Source: Rhodobacteraceae bacterium Alg238-R152 | Lineage (GTDB): Bacteria > Pseudomonadota > Alphaproteobacteria > Rhodobacterales > Rhodobacteraceae | Length of the DNA: 64,000 nt | Assembly: GCA_900537125.1 (NCBI GenBank) | Contig: UNRJ01000001.1 | Location: forward strand, 558,001-622,000 | Direction: 5' to 3' | Shown: in pieces, positions 28,525-36,538 of the stretch | How the letters are laid out: each line of letters opens with the position of its first letter | Position numbering within the stretch: the first letter of the stretch is position 1 | The notes under the pieces: generated by a model | The model's input: only the letters and a program-made list of their open reading frames with translations | Told to the model about the DNA's origin: nothing | The model's database searches: none | Made by a program: the position numbers and the translations under genes

Positions 28525-29414
28525 ATGTCGTTCTCCTTCTCCCGCGCCAGAAGCGCGCCATAGTATTCCGTTAGCTTCTGCTTCATTGGGCCTATGGCCT
28601 TGTGTGACCAGATCAACCGGCGGCCCTTTCGGTCCACAAATCCGCCACCTTCGGGCATTTGCAACAATTCCTGCCCTTTCACATCCACACCGGGCAATGT
28701 GACCGCAAGCAGACCTTTCCAGCGTGATTTCACCCAAGGCATTGCGGCCCGCAAATAGATCAACCAGGCCCAAGGCAACATGAACTCGGTCGGAAATTTT
28801 ACAGCCATAGATTTTGGAATGGCTTGTAAATGCTCCTGCGCAGCCCAGCTCATAAAACGTTCGTCCGCAACCATCGGCCGGAACCCTGTCATGCCATGTT
28901 GTGCATGCAAATTGCGAAACTGCTCGGCAATAAAGCCACTCTCTCGCGGATGATAGACCACGATCGAGGAGTTGCCGCGGGCATACCGTTTTTTATCACT
29001 GCGCCGCCAGACCCAGCGCCCGAGGGGACCAATCGGCAGCATCGCGCTTTGAAACAGAACCACAGCTTTGTCTGACTGGGCGACATCGAGAAACTTGGAC
29101 ATATCCCCAAACACAACCGTGTCGATATCCACGTAAACCGCTGGCAAATCTTGAGGCACAACACCCGCCTCAAACATCGCAAGTTTGGCCTGGCAACCGA
29201 TGGTACGCATTTCCTCCCGAATAAAAAATTCCGGAAACTCGCGTTGCACAACCCCCTCTGGCAATCCATCACGTGGCCGGTCGGTGATTAACACAGTACG
29301 GAATGGACGACTGGAATATTTAGCAATTGTCTCAACTAGCTGGCTGACTTCTGGCGCGCCATATTTTGTCCCCCAGAGGATCAAGACCAACTGCCAGTTT
29401 GCCTCTGTTGTCAT
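28521..29414 (-). CDS. Glycosyltransferase, GT8-like
   Basis: A 297-residue protein with TVLITDRPRDGL near the start and VYVDIDTVVFGDMSKFL, a DxD-containing motif close to that of GT8 and related GT-A transferases, then ARGNSSIVVYHPRESGF. No signal or membrane segment is clear. It is the first gene of the two-gene minus-strand unit with neuA, so it probably acts on the same surface glycan, possibly using the CMP sugar or adding its acceptor. Confidence 0.72.
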   Translation of the reverse strand: MTTEANWQLVLILWGTKYGAPEVSQLVETIAKYSSRPFRTVLITDRPRDGLPEGVVQREFPEFFIREEMRTIGCQAKLAMFEAGVVPQDLPAVYVDIDTVVFGDMSKFLDVAQSDKAVVLFQSAMLPIGPLGRWVWRRSDKKRYARGNSSIVVYHPRESGFIAEQFRNLHAQHGMTGFRPMVADERFMSWAAQEHLQAIPKSMAVKFPTEFMLPWAWLIYLRAAMPWVKSRWKGLLAVTLPGVDVKGQELLQMPEGGGFVDRKGRRLIWSHKAIGPMKQKLTEYYGALLAREKENDI

Positions 29415-29596
29415 TGCTGCACCTTTTGCTTGAGCTGGCTATATCGCGCCCTGTGACACAGAGGCTTGGGCTCTGTGTTACGATGTGCACAAGACTGGTT
29501 CAATCTCATTCTGGTCAACGCTCTTGCGTCCCAACTCTTCGAAACCTAAGTATCGCGCAATACACTGATGTTGGACAGACAGGGCAGAGACCGCAG

Positions 29597-30514
29597 ATGG
29601 GCACATCCAAGACCGATTTTGGAGCAAAGCTGAGCGACGCAGTCATTCGTGGGTTCCTGTCTGTGATGTTGCGTTTGCCCTATGAGACACGATTGAACAC
29701 CGCGGGTTGGCTGGCCGATCATGTTGTGGCACCTCTGTCTGGTAACCGACGCCGCATCCGAGAGAACCTTGAATTGGCCATGCCGGAGTTGACCCTAGAG
29801 AAACGCGAAGAGATCGTACATCAAGTGGCAAATTCCATGGGCCGGATGCTCATGGAAACCTATTCAGACACAGAGTTCCTTGCACAGGCCGCTGCGGCGC
29901 CAATCACAGGTCCGGGAAATGCAGTTTTGGAACAGGCCCATCAGGACGGCAAAGCCGCGCTGATGGTCACGGGTCATTTTGGCAACTACCTCGCGGTACG
30001 CGGCTCTTTTCTGTCGCGTGGCATACCAATTGGTGGGCTCTATAAGCGTATGTCCAATCCCTATTTTAACGACCACTATGTAGCGGCAATGGCTGATTTT
30101 GGCGAACCTCTGTTTGAGCGCGGCCGACGTGGCATGGCCAACATGCTCAAACATCTGCGTGGTGGCGGGTTTGTGGGAATTGTGCACGATCAACGCATCA
30201 ACGACGCGCCGATATATAGCTTTATGGGAAAACCAGCCCGCACCGCCGAGTCCGCCGCCGAATTGGCTCTTAAGTACAAGGTGGACCTTGTCCCGTGCTA
30301 CGGAATCCGCCAGCCGGATGGAAGTTATGTCATCGACACCGAGGCCCCGATTCCGCATACCAATGCCCAGGAAATGACCCAACGTCTCAATGACAGTTTG
30401 GAGGCGCAAGTGCGTGCCCATCCTGGCCAATGGATGTGGACCCATAACCGATGGCGGGATGCGGGCAACGACACAACTGAAGACCGCGCGCGCGGGCGCG
30501 CACGCGCCAACTAA
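29597..30514 (+). CDS. Lipid A acyltransferase (LpxL/HtrB-family)
   Basis: A 305-residue protein of the lysophospholipid/lipid A secondary acyltransferase family: NRRRIRENLELAMPEL early, then TGHFGNYLAVRG, GLYKRMSNPYFND, FVGIVHDQRIND and HPGQWMWTHNRWR. These acylate lipid A at the inner membrane. The catalytic motif normally reads H-x4-D/E; here the position five after His is Leu (codon CTC), so the acid is missing. It may therefore have altered or little activity. ATG at 29597 matches the family N-terminus; the frame upstream lacks similarity. Confidence 0.85.
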   Translation: MGTSKTDFGAKLSDAVIRGFLSVMLRLPYETRLNTAGWLADHVVAPLSGNRRRIRENLELAMPELTLEKREEIVHQVANSMGRMLMETYSDTEFLAQAAAAPITGPGNAVLEQAHQDGKAALMVTGHFGNYLAVRGSFLSRGIPIGGLYKRMSNPYFNDHYVAAMADFGEPLFERGRRGMANMLKHLRGGGFVGIVHDQRINDAPIYSFMGKPARTAESAAELALKYKVDLVPCYGIRQPDGSYVIDTEAPIPHTNAQEMTQRLNDSLEAQVRAHPGQWMWTHNRWRDAGNDTTEDRARGRARAN

Positions 30515-30632
30515 CGCCTCAATTCCCCAAAATCTCCACATTTGCGCACCACTTTGACCACAGAGCGGGCGCATAGATGGCCTGTGGTCTTCTGCACCCT
30601 TCCGACCACACAGCTGCCAAAGGAGACATCCA

Positions 30633-30863
30633 ATGTATCACGCGCCTCATGGTGTGGTTGCAAAGCCGTCCCGTCACGCTCGTCTGTTCGAGCTGATCCG
30701 CCAACAAAACCTCTCGACCATAAAGCCGCCTGTGGAAATGATTCAGGTCGTGCCAAAGCGTCCGGCTGCACTCAAACGACCTGAGCCTCTAGAAGTTGAA
30801 TTTGACTTCGACCCAGATCGGATGCTGAAATCTGCAACCAACTCACTGCGGCGCGCAGGCTGA
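30633..30863 (+). CDS. Small hypothetical protein
   Basis: A 76-residue basic protein with no membrane segment and no family I know. Reality is supported by AAAGGAG at 30619-30625, seven bases before the ATG, and by a gene-free location. The C-terminal third (EVEFDFDPDRMLKSATNSLRR) is amphipathic. Its stop lies three bases before the convergent rlmE stop. Confidence 0.6.
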   Translation: MYHAPHGVVAKPSRHARLFELIRQQNLSTIKPPVEMIQVVPKRPAALKRPEPLEVEFDFDPDRMLKSATNSLRRAG

Positions 30864-30866
30864 TCT

Positions 30867-31583
30867 TCAGCCCCGAAACCCGGTGGCGACCACAAATTTC
30901 TCCGAGCTGTCAGATCGACTGCTCGGCGGTTTCACGTTAGCAACCTTGGTGAATTTCTGCTTCAACAACTTTTGAAGTTCACCTTCTGCACCGCCAGCCA
31001 GGACCTTGGCCACAAAGGTGCCGCCCTCTTCCAGTACATCAAAGGCAAAATAGGCTGCGGTCTCGCACAGCGCCATAATCTTGAGGTGGTCTGTTTGCTT
31101 GTGACCTGAACTGGACGCCGCCATGTCACTCATAACAACATCAGCTTTGCCACCAAGCCATTCTTTGACCTGATCGTCTGCACCTTCATCCATAAAATCA
31201 AGCACATGAAGCTCTGCGCCCGCAACGGACTCAACTTCTTGCAGGTCGATCCCTAGAAGCGTACCAACTTTCTTACCTGACCGTTCCCCAAGCGCATTGA
31301 TGCGCGGAACCGCCACTTGCAGCCATCCGCCTGGCGCACAGCCCAGATCCACAACCCGTGCTCCCGGCACCAGAAAGCGGAACTTGTCATCCACTTCCAT
31401 GATTTTATACGCCGCCCGTCCACGATAGCCTTCGGCTTTGGCACGCGCGACATAGGGATCGTTCAGCTGACGTTGCAACCAACGGGTGCTGGACAGTTTG
31501 CGACCCCGCGCCGATTTCACCTTGATGGTCAAATCGCGCTGTCCACGCCCTGAAGTATTCTTGCCGGTTGGTTTCTTCGCCAT
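30867..31583 (-). CDS. rlmE: 23S rRNA (uridine-2552) 2'-O-methyltransferase
   Basis: RlmE (FtsJ/RrmJ) methylates U2552 in the A-loop of 23S rRNA, late in 50S assembly. The 238-residue protein has [12 protein letters not shown] (catalytic Lys), [11 protein letters not shown] (SAM site), [17 protein letters not shown] (Asp) and [12 protein letters not shown] (Lys), covering the family's K-D-K-E set. ATG at 31583 is preferred over a GTG four codons upstream. Confidence 0.95.
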   Translation of the reverse strand: MAKKPTGKNTSGRGQRDLTIKVKSARGRKLSSTRWLQRQLNDPYVARAKAEGYRGRAAYKIMEVDDKFRFLVPGARVVDLGCAPGGWLQVAVPRINALGERSGKKVGTLLGIDLQEVESVAGAELHVLDFMDEGADDQVKEWLGGKADVVMSDMAASSSGHKQTDHLKIMALCETAAYFAFDVLEEGGTFVAKVLAGGAEGELQKLLKQKFTKVANVKPPSSRSDSSEKFVVATGFRG

Positions 31584-31652
31584 CTGTGTCACCACTTTGC
31601 TTTAAGACAAAGCCTTCTAGTCATTTTTACCGTCACCACAAGCGAAACCGCC

Positions 31653-32765
31653 CTAATACGGCCCATCCTCAAGCACACCATCTGCGCTCATTTGCGCATA
31701 AAGCAAGCCTTCGCGCAGGCCTCGATCTGCAACAGAGAGCCTGTCTGTGGGCCAACAGCGCAGCAATGCCTGCAAAATTGCAGAGCCACTCATAATCAAG
31801 GCTTGCCGGTCCTGCCCAATGCGCGGATCTGCGCGCCGTCCTTTGGGTCCAAGATCAAGGTAGCCACGGATCACCTTGTCGATTTGCTCACTTGTCATGC
31901 GCAGACCGTCCACTTTGGTGCGGTCATAACGGCGCAATCCAAGATGGCTTGCTGCCACCGTCGTGACCGTGCCACTGGTGCCAATAATCTGGAAACCTTC
32001 GGTGGGAGGTGCGTCTTTGTACGGCGCAAACTCACTTAGGTTTTCCTCAAAGAACCAACTCATTAGCGCAAATCGCGCTGAGTCATCTTCCACATCGCGA
32101 AACTGATCCCGCAGCGTTGCAACACCAAGCGGTACCGAAATCCAATCCACCACTTTGGCCGCCGGAAACGGGCTGCCGACCGAATGAAATCCGCTGCGCA
32201 GGCGCATGATTGACCGCGCACGCTCTATCGGCGGCACAGATGTCAGGTCAATCCAGACAAGCTCAGTGGAGCCCCCGCCAATGTCGACCACAAGCAACTG
32301 TTCAGTCATCGTGCTGACCAAAGGCGCGCAGGAAATCACCGCCAAGCGCGCTTCTTCTTCTGGTTGGATGATTTCAAGTTGCAAGCCCGTTTCACGCCGC
32401 ACCTGTCGCACAAATTCGCGCGCATTTTTGGCGCGGCGACACGCTTCTGTCGCTACCAGGCGCATGGATTTCACCTTGTGGCGCTTCAGCTTCTGCTGAC
32501 AAATTCGCATGGCTTGAATTGTGCGTCGCATAGAGCCGCGCGACAAACGCCCGGTGCTTTCCAGCCCGGTTCCCAATTGGACAGACTTGCTAAAGCTGTC
32601 CACCACATGAATTTGACTGCCCTTAGGTTGGGCAATCAACATGCGGCAACTGTTCGTGCCCAGATCCAGCGCAGCATAAAGCGAGCTGGGATCAGGCGGT
32701 TTCGGCGCGGGGCTCTCAACCGGTTTTGGGAATGCGCCCGCACCTTTGGGACGCTTGGGCGCCAT
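31653..32765 (-). CDS. Ppx/GppA phosphatase
   Basis: A 370-residue exopolyphosphatase/guanosine-pentaphosphatase family protein with AALDLGTNSCRMLIA, the ASKHA phosphate loop, VVDIGGGSTEL, and IGTSGTVTTVA. Such enzymes remove phosphate from polyphosphate or from pppGpp. It lacks the C-terminal HD-like domain of long Ppx forms. The start at 32765 has GGAGG eight bases upstream; a second ATG at 32780 is less well placed. It precedes rlmE on the same strand. Confidence 0.9.
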   Translation of the reverse strand: MAPKRPKGAGAFPKPVESPAPKPPDPSSLYAALDLGTNSCRMLIAQPKGSQIHVVDSFSKSVQLGTGLESTGRLSRGSMRRTIQAMRICQQKLKRHKVKSMRLVATEACRRAKNAREFVRQVRRETGLQLEIIQPEEEARLAVISCAPLVSTMTEQLLVVDIGGGSTELVWIDLTSVPPIERARSIMRLRSGFHSVGSPFPAAKVVDWISVPLGVATLRDQFRDVEDDSARFALMSWFFEENLSEFAPYKDAPPTEGFQIIGTSGTVTTVAASHLGLRRYDRTKVDGLRMTSEQIDKVIRGYLDLGPKGRRADPRIGQDRQALIMSGSAILQALLRCWPTDRLSVADRGLREGLLYAQMSADGVLEDGPY

Positions 32766-32992
32766 CGTTACGCCCTCCATTTCGTGTTACCTTCAACGTA
32801 GTGTGTCCCCCTGCCCCACGCAATCCCGTTTCGTGTCCAATCACACACAACCACGTCACGCTACCTCTCATCTTCTTCATGCAAAGAATTCACAGCCAGC
32901 CCCATGGCCAAGCGGGGCTGCCTCTCGCTACAAAGCCCCCACAACAAACCCCAAGGTCGCGTTACGCTGCCCTATTGTCGAAATTGAGCCAA

Positions 32993-33030
32993 ATCGGTGA
33001 GACGTGCTGTCTTACGACTATGTCACCGAT
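32993..33030 (+). repeat. Inverted repeat in the leader of the one-carbon module
   Basis: ATCGGTGA at 32993-33000 and TCACCGAT at 33023-33030 are exact reverse complements separated by 22 bases, and the second arm ends three bases before the Shine-Dalgarno GGAGGA of the PF13769 gene. It could be an operator or an mRNA hairpin affecting translation. It does not resemble a cobalamin or SAM riboswitch. Confidence 0.45.
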
Positions 33031-33047
33031 ACCGGAGGAATCACCCC

Positions 33048-33344
33048 ATGCCTGATGTCACCATTGTCTACTGGCGCGATATTCCTGCTCAAGTGATTGT
33101 GGGCAAAGGGCGCCGTGGCGCAAAAAGACCTTTGGCTGAACGCTTTGAACAGGCCATCGACCGCGCGGCAATGAAGATTGGTGCGTCTGATACAGACGCC
33201 TATCTGGCAGAATGGCGTAAGGGCGAGCCCTATCCTGTAGAAGGAGAGCCGCAGGTTATCCTCGAAAGTGAGGTGGCCCGGCTGGAGGCAGAGTTTGATC
33301 AAGACCGCATCAAGGCGATGATCAACAATGAAGGCTGGGCGTGA
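33048..33344 (+). CDS. PF13769-type 'virulence factor' protein of the methyltransfer module
   Basis: A 98-residue soluble protein (MPDVTIVYWRDIPAQVIVGKG; LAERFEQAIDRAAMKIG). It matches a small family labelled 'virulence factor' that is found next to the MTHFR-type and methyltetrahydrofolate methyltransferase genes in roseobacters. The label has no basis in roseobacter function; its role is unknown, possibly a scaffold in methyl transfer. GGAGGA precedes the ATG. It leads a plus-strand three-gene unit. Confidence 0.75.
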   Translation: MPDVTIVYWRDIPAQVIVGKGRRGAKRPLAERFEQAIDRAAMKIGASDTDAYLAEWRKGEPYPVEGEPQVILESEVARLEAEFDQDRIKAMINNEGWA

Positions 33345-33370
33345 CACGCCCCTCTTTTTGGGAGGCCGCA

Positions 33371-34294
33371 ATGGCTTTGTTGAATTTTAAGCGCAAGACC
33401 GAAGAGGTCAAAACCACATCGCCAGAAATGGAGGCCTTTCTGCAGGGCTACTCCATCGAAGTTATGCCGCGTACAGCGGCCAAAGTTGAAGATTTCCGCA
33501 CGCTATTGCCCGCAGGCACCCGCGTCTACATCGCCCATATCGAAGGCACCCCAATCGAGGACATGGTCGACTCCGCCCGTCGCATTGCGGCCCAAGGCTA
33601 CGAGATCATGCCGCATTTCCCAGCTCGTATCATCAAAGACAAAGCCACGCTGGAAAACTGGATCGCCATGTACCAAGGCGAAGCCGACGTCAAACAAGGC
33701 CTGATGCTGGCTGGTGGCGTTTCTGAACCCCACGGTGACTTTGCGGATTCCATGCAATTGCTGGAAACCGGTTTGTTTGACAAAGCGGGTTTTGAACGCC
33801 TGCACGTTGCGGGCCATCCTGAGGGCAACAAAGACATCGATCCCTCCGGCGGCTCCGCTAATGTCGACGCCGCGCTACAGTGGAAACAGGACTTCTCTCA
33901 GCGGTCTGACGCAAAAATGGCAATCGCGACGCAGTTTGCGTTTGAAGCCGCCCCGATCATCGATTGGGCCAATGGCGTGAAATCCGCAGGCATAGATATT
34001 CCGATCCACATCGGCATCGCGGGCCCGGCCAAGCTGCAAACGCTGATCAAATTTGCCATCGCCTGTGGTGTTGGGCCGTCCCTTAAGGTACTGCAGAAAC
34101 GCGCGATGGATGTCTCCAAATTGCTGCTGCCTTATGAGCCAACTGAGGTTCTTACCCAGCTGGCCAACCACAAGGCAGCCAACCTCGAGTTCAACATCGA
34201 CTCGGTGCATTTCTTCCCACTTGGCGGGATCAAAACCAACGCCAATTGGGCCATCAATAATGGCGGCGCCTCTGCGCAACCAGCCAAAGTCTGA
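33371..34294 (+). CDS. Methylenetetrahydrofolate reductase-type protein
   Basis: A 307-residue (beta/alpha)8 protein of the MTHFR family, with PRTAAKVEDF near residue 36 in place of the usual PP motif, YIAHIEGTPIEDMV, GGVSEPHGDF, VAGHPEGNKDI and AIATQFAFEA. In this setting it would oxidise methyl-tetrahydrofolate to methylene-tetrahydrofolate during demethylation rather than make methyl groups for methionine. GGAGG stands upstream of the ATG at 33371. Confidence 0.87.
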   Translation: MALLNFKRKTEEVKTTSPEMEAFLQGYSIEVMPRTAAKVEDFRTLLPAGTRVYIAHIEGTPIEDMVDSARRIAAQGYEIMPHFPARIIKDKATLENWIAMYQGEADVKQGLMLAGGVSEPHGDFADSMQLLETGLFDKAGFERLHVAGHPEGNKDIDPSGGSANVDAALQWKQDFSQRSDAKMAIATQFAFEAAPIIDWANGVKSAGIDIPIHIGIAGPAKLQTLIKFAIACGVGPSLKVLQKRAMDVSKLLLPYEPTEVLTQLANHKAANLEFNIDSVHFFPLGGIKTNANWAINNGGASAQPAKV

Positions 34295-34305
34295 CAGGAT
34301 TAATT

Positions 34306-35382
34306 ATGACCCGTACCGTTATAGAATCAAACTCAAAAACTGCGATCATGGGTTTTGACGAACCGTTCTGTGTGATCGGCGAACGCATCAACCCAACGGG
34401 CCGCAAAATCCTGAACGCGGAACTGGAAGCCGGTGATTTCTCTCGCGTTCAGGCTGATGCGTTGGCCCAAGTTGCCGCAGGCGCCACAGTTCTAGACATC
34501 AACTCAGGTGCGGTGTTCTCCAACAAAATGGCAGAAGATCCACGTTATGCGGACAACAACTTCGTTGAGCCAGACTTGATGCGCCAGCTGGTCGAAAAAG
34601 TGCAGGAAGTCACCGACTGTCCATTGTGCATCGACAGCTCGGTACCTGGTGCGCTGGAGGCCGGCCTAGAAGCTGCCAATGGCCGTCCGCTTTTGAACTC
34701 CGTCACCGGCGAAGAAGAACGCCTTGAGATTGTGCTGCCTCTTGTCAAAAAATACAATGTGCCAGTGGTGGCCATTTCCAATGACGACACAGGCATCTCC
34801 GAAGACCCAGACGTGCGCTTTGCGGTTGCCAAGAAAATTGTCGAGCGCGCAGCAGATTTTGGCATTCCTGCGCATGACATCGTGGTGGACCCGCTTGTCA
34901 TGCCAATTGGCGCCATGGGAACCGCTGGCTTGCAAGTTTTCACTTTAGTGCGCCGCCTGCGCGATGAGCTCGGCGTGAACACCACGTGTGGTGCGTCCAA
35001 CATTTCCTTTGGCCTGCCCAATCGCCACGGCATCAACAATGCATTCCTGCCCATGGCCATGGGCGCAGGCATGACCAGCGCCATCATGAACCCGATTGCG
35101 TTGCCTGTTGGCCCCAAAAAGCTCGCCGAGAAAAAGGCCGAAGTTGCCGCCGCTGGCATCGTGCTGCCTGAAGGATTGGACGACGAAGCCTTTTGCAAAA
35201 TGTTTGGCCTCGGCTCCACAAAAGCGCTGGCAGGTAAAGAGATGGAAGCCATTCGCGCCGCCAACTTTCTGACCAACAACGATGAAGGAGGCGCAAATTG
35301 GATCAATTTCAACAGGCTTCCAGAGGCCGCAGGAGAAGGTGGTCGTGGACGTCGCGGCGGTGGCCGCCGTCGCCGCGCCTAA
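34306..35382 (+). CDS. Methyltetrahydrofolate-corrinoid methyltransferase (pterin-binding family)
   Basis: A 358-residue dihydropteroate-synthase-fold protein with FCVIGERINPTGRKI near residue 25, GATVLDINSGA, CPLCIDSSVPGAL, NSVTGEEERLEI, VVAISNDDTGI and GASNISFGLPNRHGIN. Such enzymes move methyl groups between a corrinoid protein and tetrahydrofolate. The C-terminus ends in a Gly/Arg tail (GRGRRGGGRRRRA) that may bind RNA or be a flexible extension. No corrinoid protein or MttB-type gene lies in the window. A strong terminator follows. Confidence 0.88.
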   Translation: MTRTVIESNSKTAIMGFDEPFCVIGERINPTGRKILNAELEAGDFSRVQADALAQVAAGATVLDINSGAVFSNKMAEDPRYADNNFVEPDLMRQLVEKVQEVTDCPLCIDSSVPGALEAGLEAANGRPLLNSVTGEEERLEIVLPLVKKYNVPVVAISNDDTGISEDPDVRFAVAKKIVERAADFGIPAHDIVVDPLVMPIGAMGTAGLQVFTLVRRLRDELGVNTTCGASNISFGLPNRHGINNAFLPMAMGAGMTSAIMNPIALPVGPKKLAEKKAEVAAAGIVLPEGLDDEAFCKMFGLGSTKALAGKEMEAIRAANFLTNNDEGGANWINFNRLPEAAGEGGRGRRGGGRRRRA

Positions 35383-35403
35383 GCTACGTAATCTGATACC
35401 TCC

Positions 35404-35434
35404 AAAGGGCGGAGATTTTCTCCGCCCTTTTTTG
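35404..35434 (+). terminator. Terminator of the methyltransfer module
   Basis: AAAGGGCGGAGA at 35404-35415 pairs perfectly with 35419-35430 and continues into a T-run. It ends the three-gene transcript from 33048. Confidence 0.9.
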
Positions 35435-35455
35435 TCCTCAGCGCGTATGTCGGCG

Positions 35456-35525
35456 TTTACCGTTTGGTCAGAACTCACCCTGTATAGATGGCTTACCAAT
35501 TGGCAAGCTCTTACCGTCTGGTAAG
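35456..35525 (+). promoter_or_regulatory. Three palindromic operator-like sites upstream of the TetR gene
   Basis: Related dyads of form CTTACC-N4-GGTAAG occur at about 35456-35470 (imperfect), 35492-35507 and 35510-35525 (perfect). Their centres lie near 35463, 35499 and 35517, so the spacings are 36 and 18 bases. Similar dyads lie just after the gene. Short repeated palindromes beside a TetR gene are the standard sign of an autoregulated operator. Confidence 0.7.
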
Positions 35526-35561
35526 TTGGCCTCCGAAAACCGAGCCACGCAGGACCAAACC

Positions 35562-36149
35562 ATGTCTCAGCCGTCCCCCGCCCGCACCCGCTACATCACC
35601 CTTGCAACTGAGGGGTTTGCCACCTACGGCTACCACGGGCTGAGCTTGGCCAACCTTGCAAAAACAGCAGGTGTCACCAAACAGGCGTTATTGCATCACT
35701 TTGGTACCAAGGACGCGCTTTATAACACGGTGCTTGAGGCCCTCACGGACCGCCTCCTGACATCGCTAAACGACACCCCCGACGTGTCGCCCAAATTGCG
35801 GCTAATCCTGCACTTTCAGGATCTTCTCAGTGGTGAGAAAGACACCACAGCAGACGCACGCCTGATCCTGCGCAACCTGTTGGACAGCACCACAGAGATA
35901 GGGATCGCCCCATTAAAGCCGTACCTCAAAGCTCTGCTGGATTTGGCACGCGCTGTGCCCGCCAAGAAAGCCGCCACCGACATGGAACTGCTGCTGGGTC
36001 TCTACGGCGTGATAGGCAGCGCACAATATTTGCTGATTTCACATGACGCTCTAACAGCCTTCCTGCGCAACGAAAATGATGCTGCACTTAAAGCAGCACG
36101 CCAAAAAACAGTTGCAACACAGCTTAAGGCCTTCCTCGACGCAAAATAA
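35562..36149 (+). CDS. TetR-family transcriptional regulator
   Basis: A 195-residue regulator with an N-terminal helix-turn-helix (LATEGFATYGYHGLSLANLAKTAGVTKQALLHHFGTKDALY) and a helical ligand domain. The ligand is unknown. It is flanked on both sides by CTTACC-type palindromes, so it probably represses itself and perhaps the following small gene. ATG at 35562 is chosen because it starts the family-like N-terminus beyond the sites. Confidence 0.88.
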   Translation: MSQPSPARTRYITLATEGFATYGYHGLSLANLAKTAGVTKQALLHHFGTKDALYNTVLEALTDRLLTSLNDTPDVSPKLRLILHFQDLLSGEKDTTADARLILRNLLDSTTEIGIAPLKPYLKALLDLARAVPAKKAATDMELLLGLYGVIGSAQYLLISHDALTAFLRNENDAALKAARQKTVATQLKAFLDAK

Positions 36150-36156
36150 CAGCCGT

Positions 36157-36198
36157 CTTACCAATCGGTAACACCTGCCCTCCTTACCGATGGTCAAG
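36157..36198 (+). promoter_or_regulatory. Two operator-like sites downstream of the TetR gene
   Basis: CTTACC-AATC-GGTAAC at 36157-36172 and CTTACC-GATG-GTCAAG at 36183-36198 resemble the upstream palindromes. They precede the small gene at 36300, which may be under the same regulator. Confidence 0.55.
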
Positions 36199-36299
36199 AC
36201 ACGCCAGTCCTCCGCAAGAATTGGCTCTGCAGATAAAACCGTGCAACTTTATCGGAACGGTTAACTCCAGATTCACCAGTTTCCCGCCAGAGTGGTGAT

Positions 36300-36533
36300 A
36301 TGCAGGCCACTTTGTCACATACGACCACCGGCCAAAATTGGTTGGATCAGGTATTCTCTTCGTTTAAATCCGGAGAGGCCGGCGCGGTGCGCCGCCGCAT
36401 TCAGGATGTTGAGGCCGAATGCGGTCGCGCTGCTTTGGAGTTGGCTGTCAGAAAACGGGGCTGGCACCTGCTAGAAACCGACCGTGACTATATCATTTTG
36501 TGCACAACCGGTTCTTTCAAGATCATTTGCTAA
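36300..36533 (+). CDS. Small uncharacterised protein
   Basis: A 77-residue soluble protein (GAVRRRIQDVEAECGRAALELAVRKRGWHLLET; ending IILCTTGSFKIIC). I recall similar short roseobacter proteins mislabelled 'phosphoribosylanthranilate isomerase', but it is far too short for TrpF. Function unknown. Two palindromes related to the TetR operators lie upstream. It converges on the acyl-CoA ligase gene with a five-base gap. Confidence 0.6.
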   Translation: MQATLSHTTTGQNWLDQVFSSFKSGEAGAVRRRIQDVEAECGRAALELAVRKRGWHLLETDRDYIILCTTGSFKIIC

Positions 36534-36538
36534 AACAC

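Noticed and set aside
36300-36533. Naming the small gene trpF
   Set aside because: 77 residues is far too short for the (beta/alpha)8 isomerase and no catalytic motif is present.
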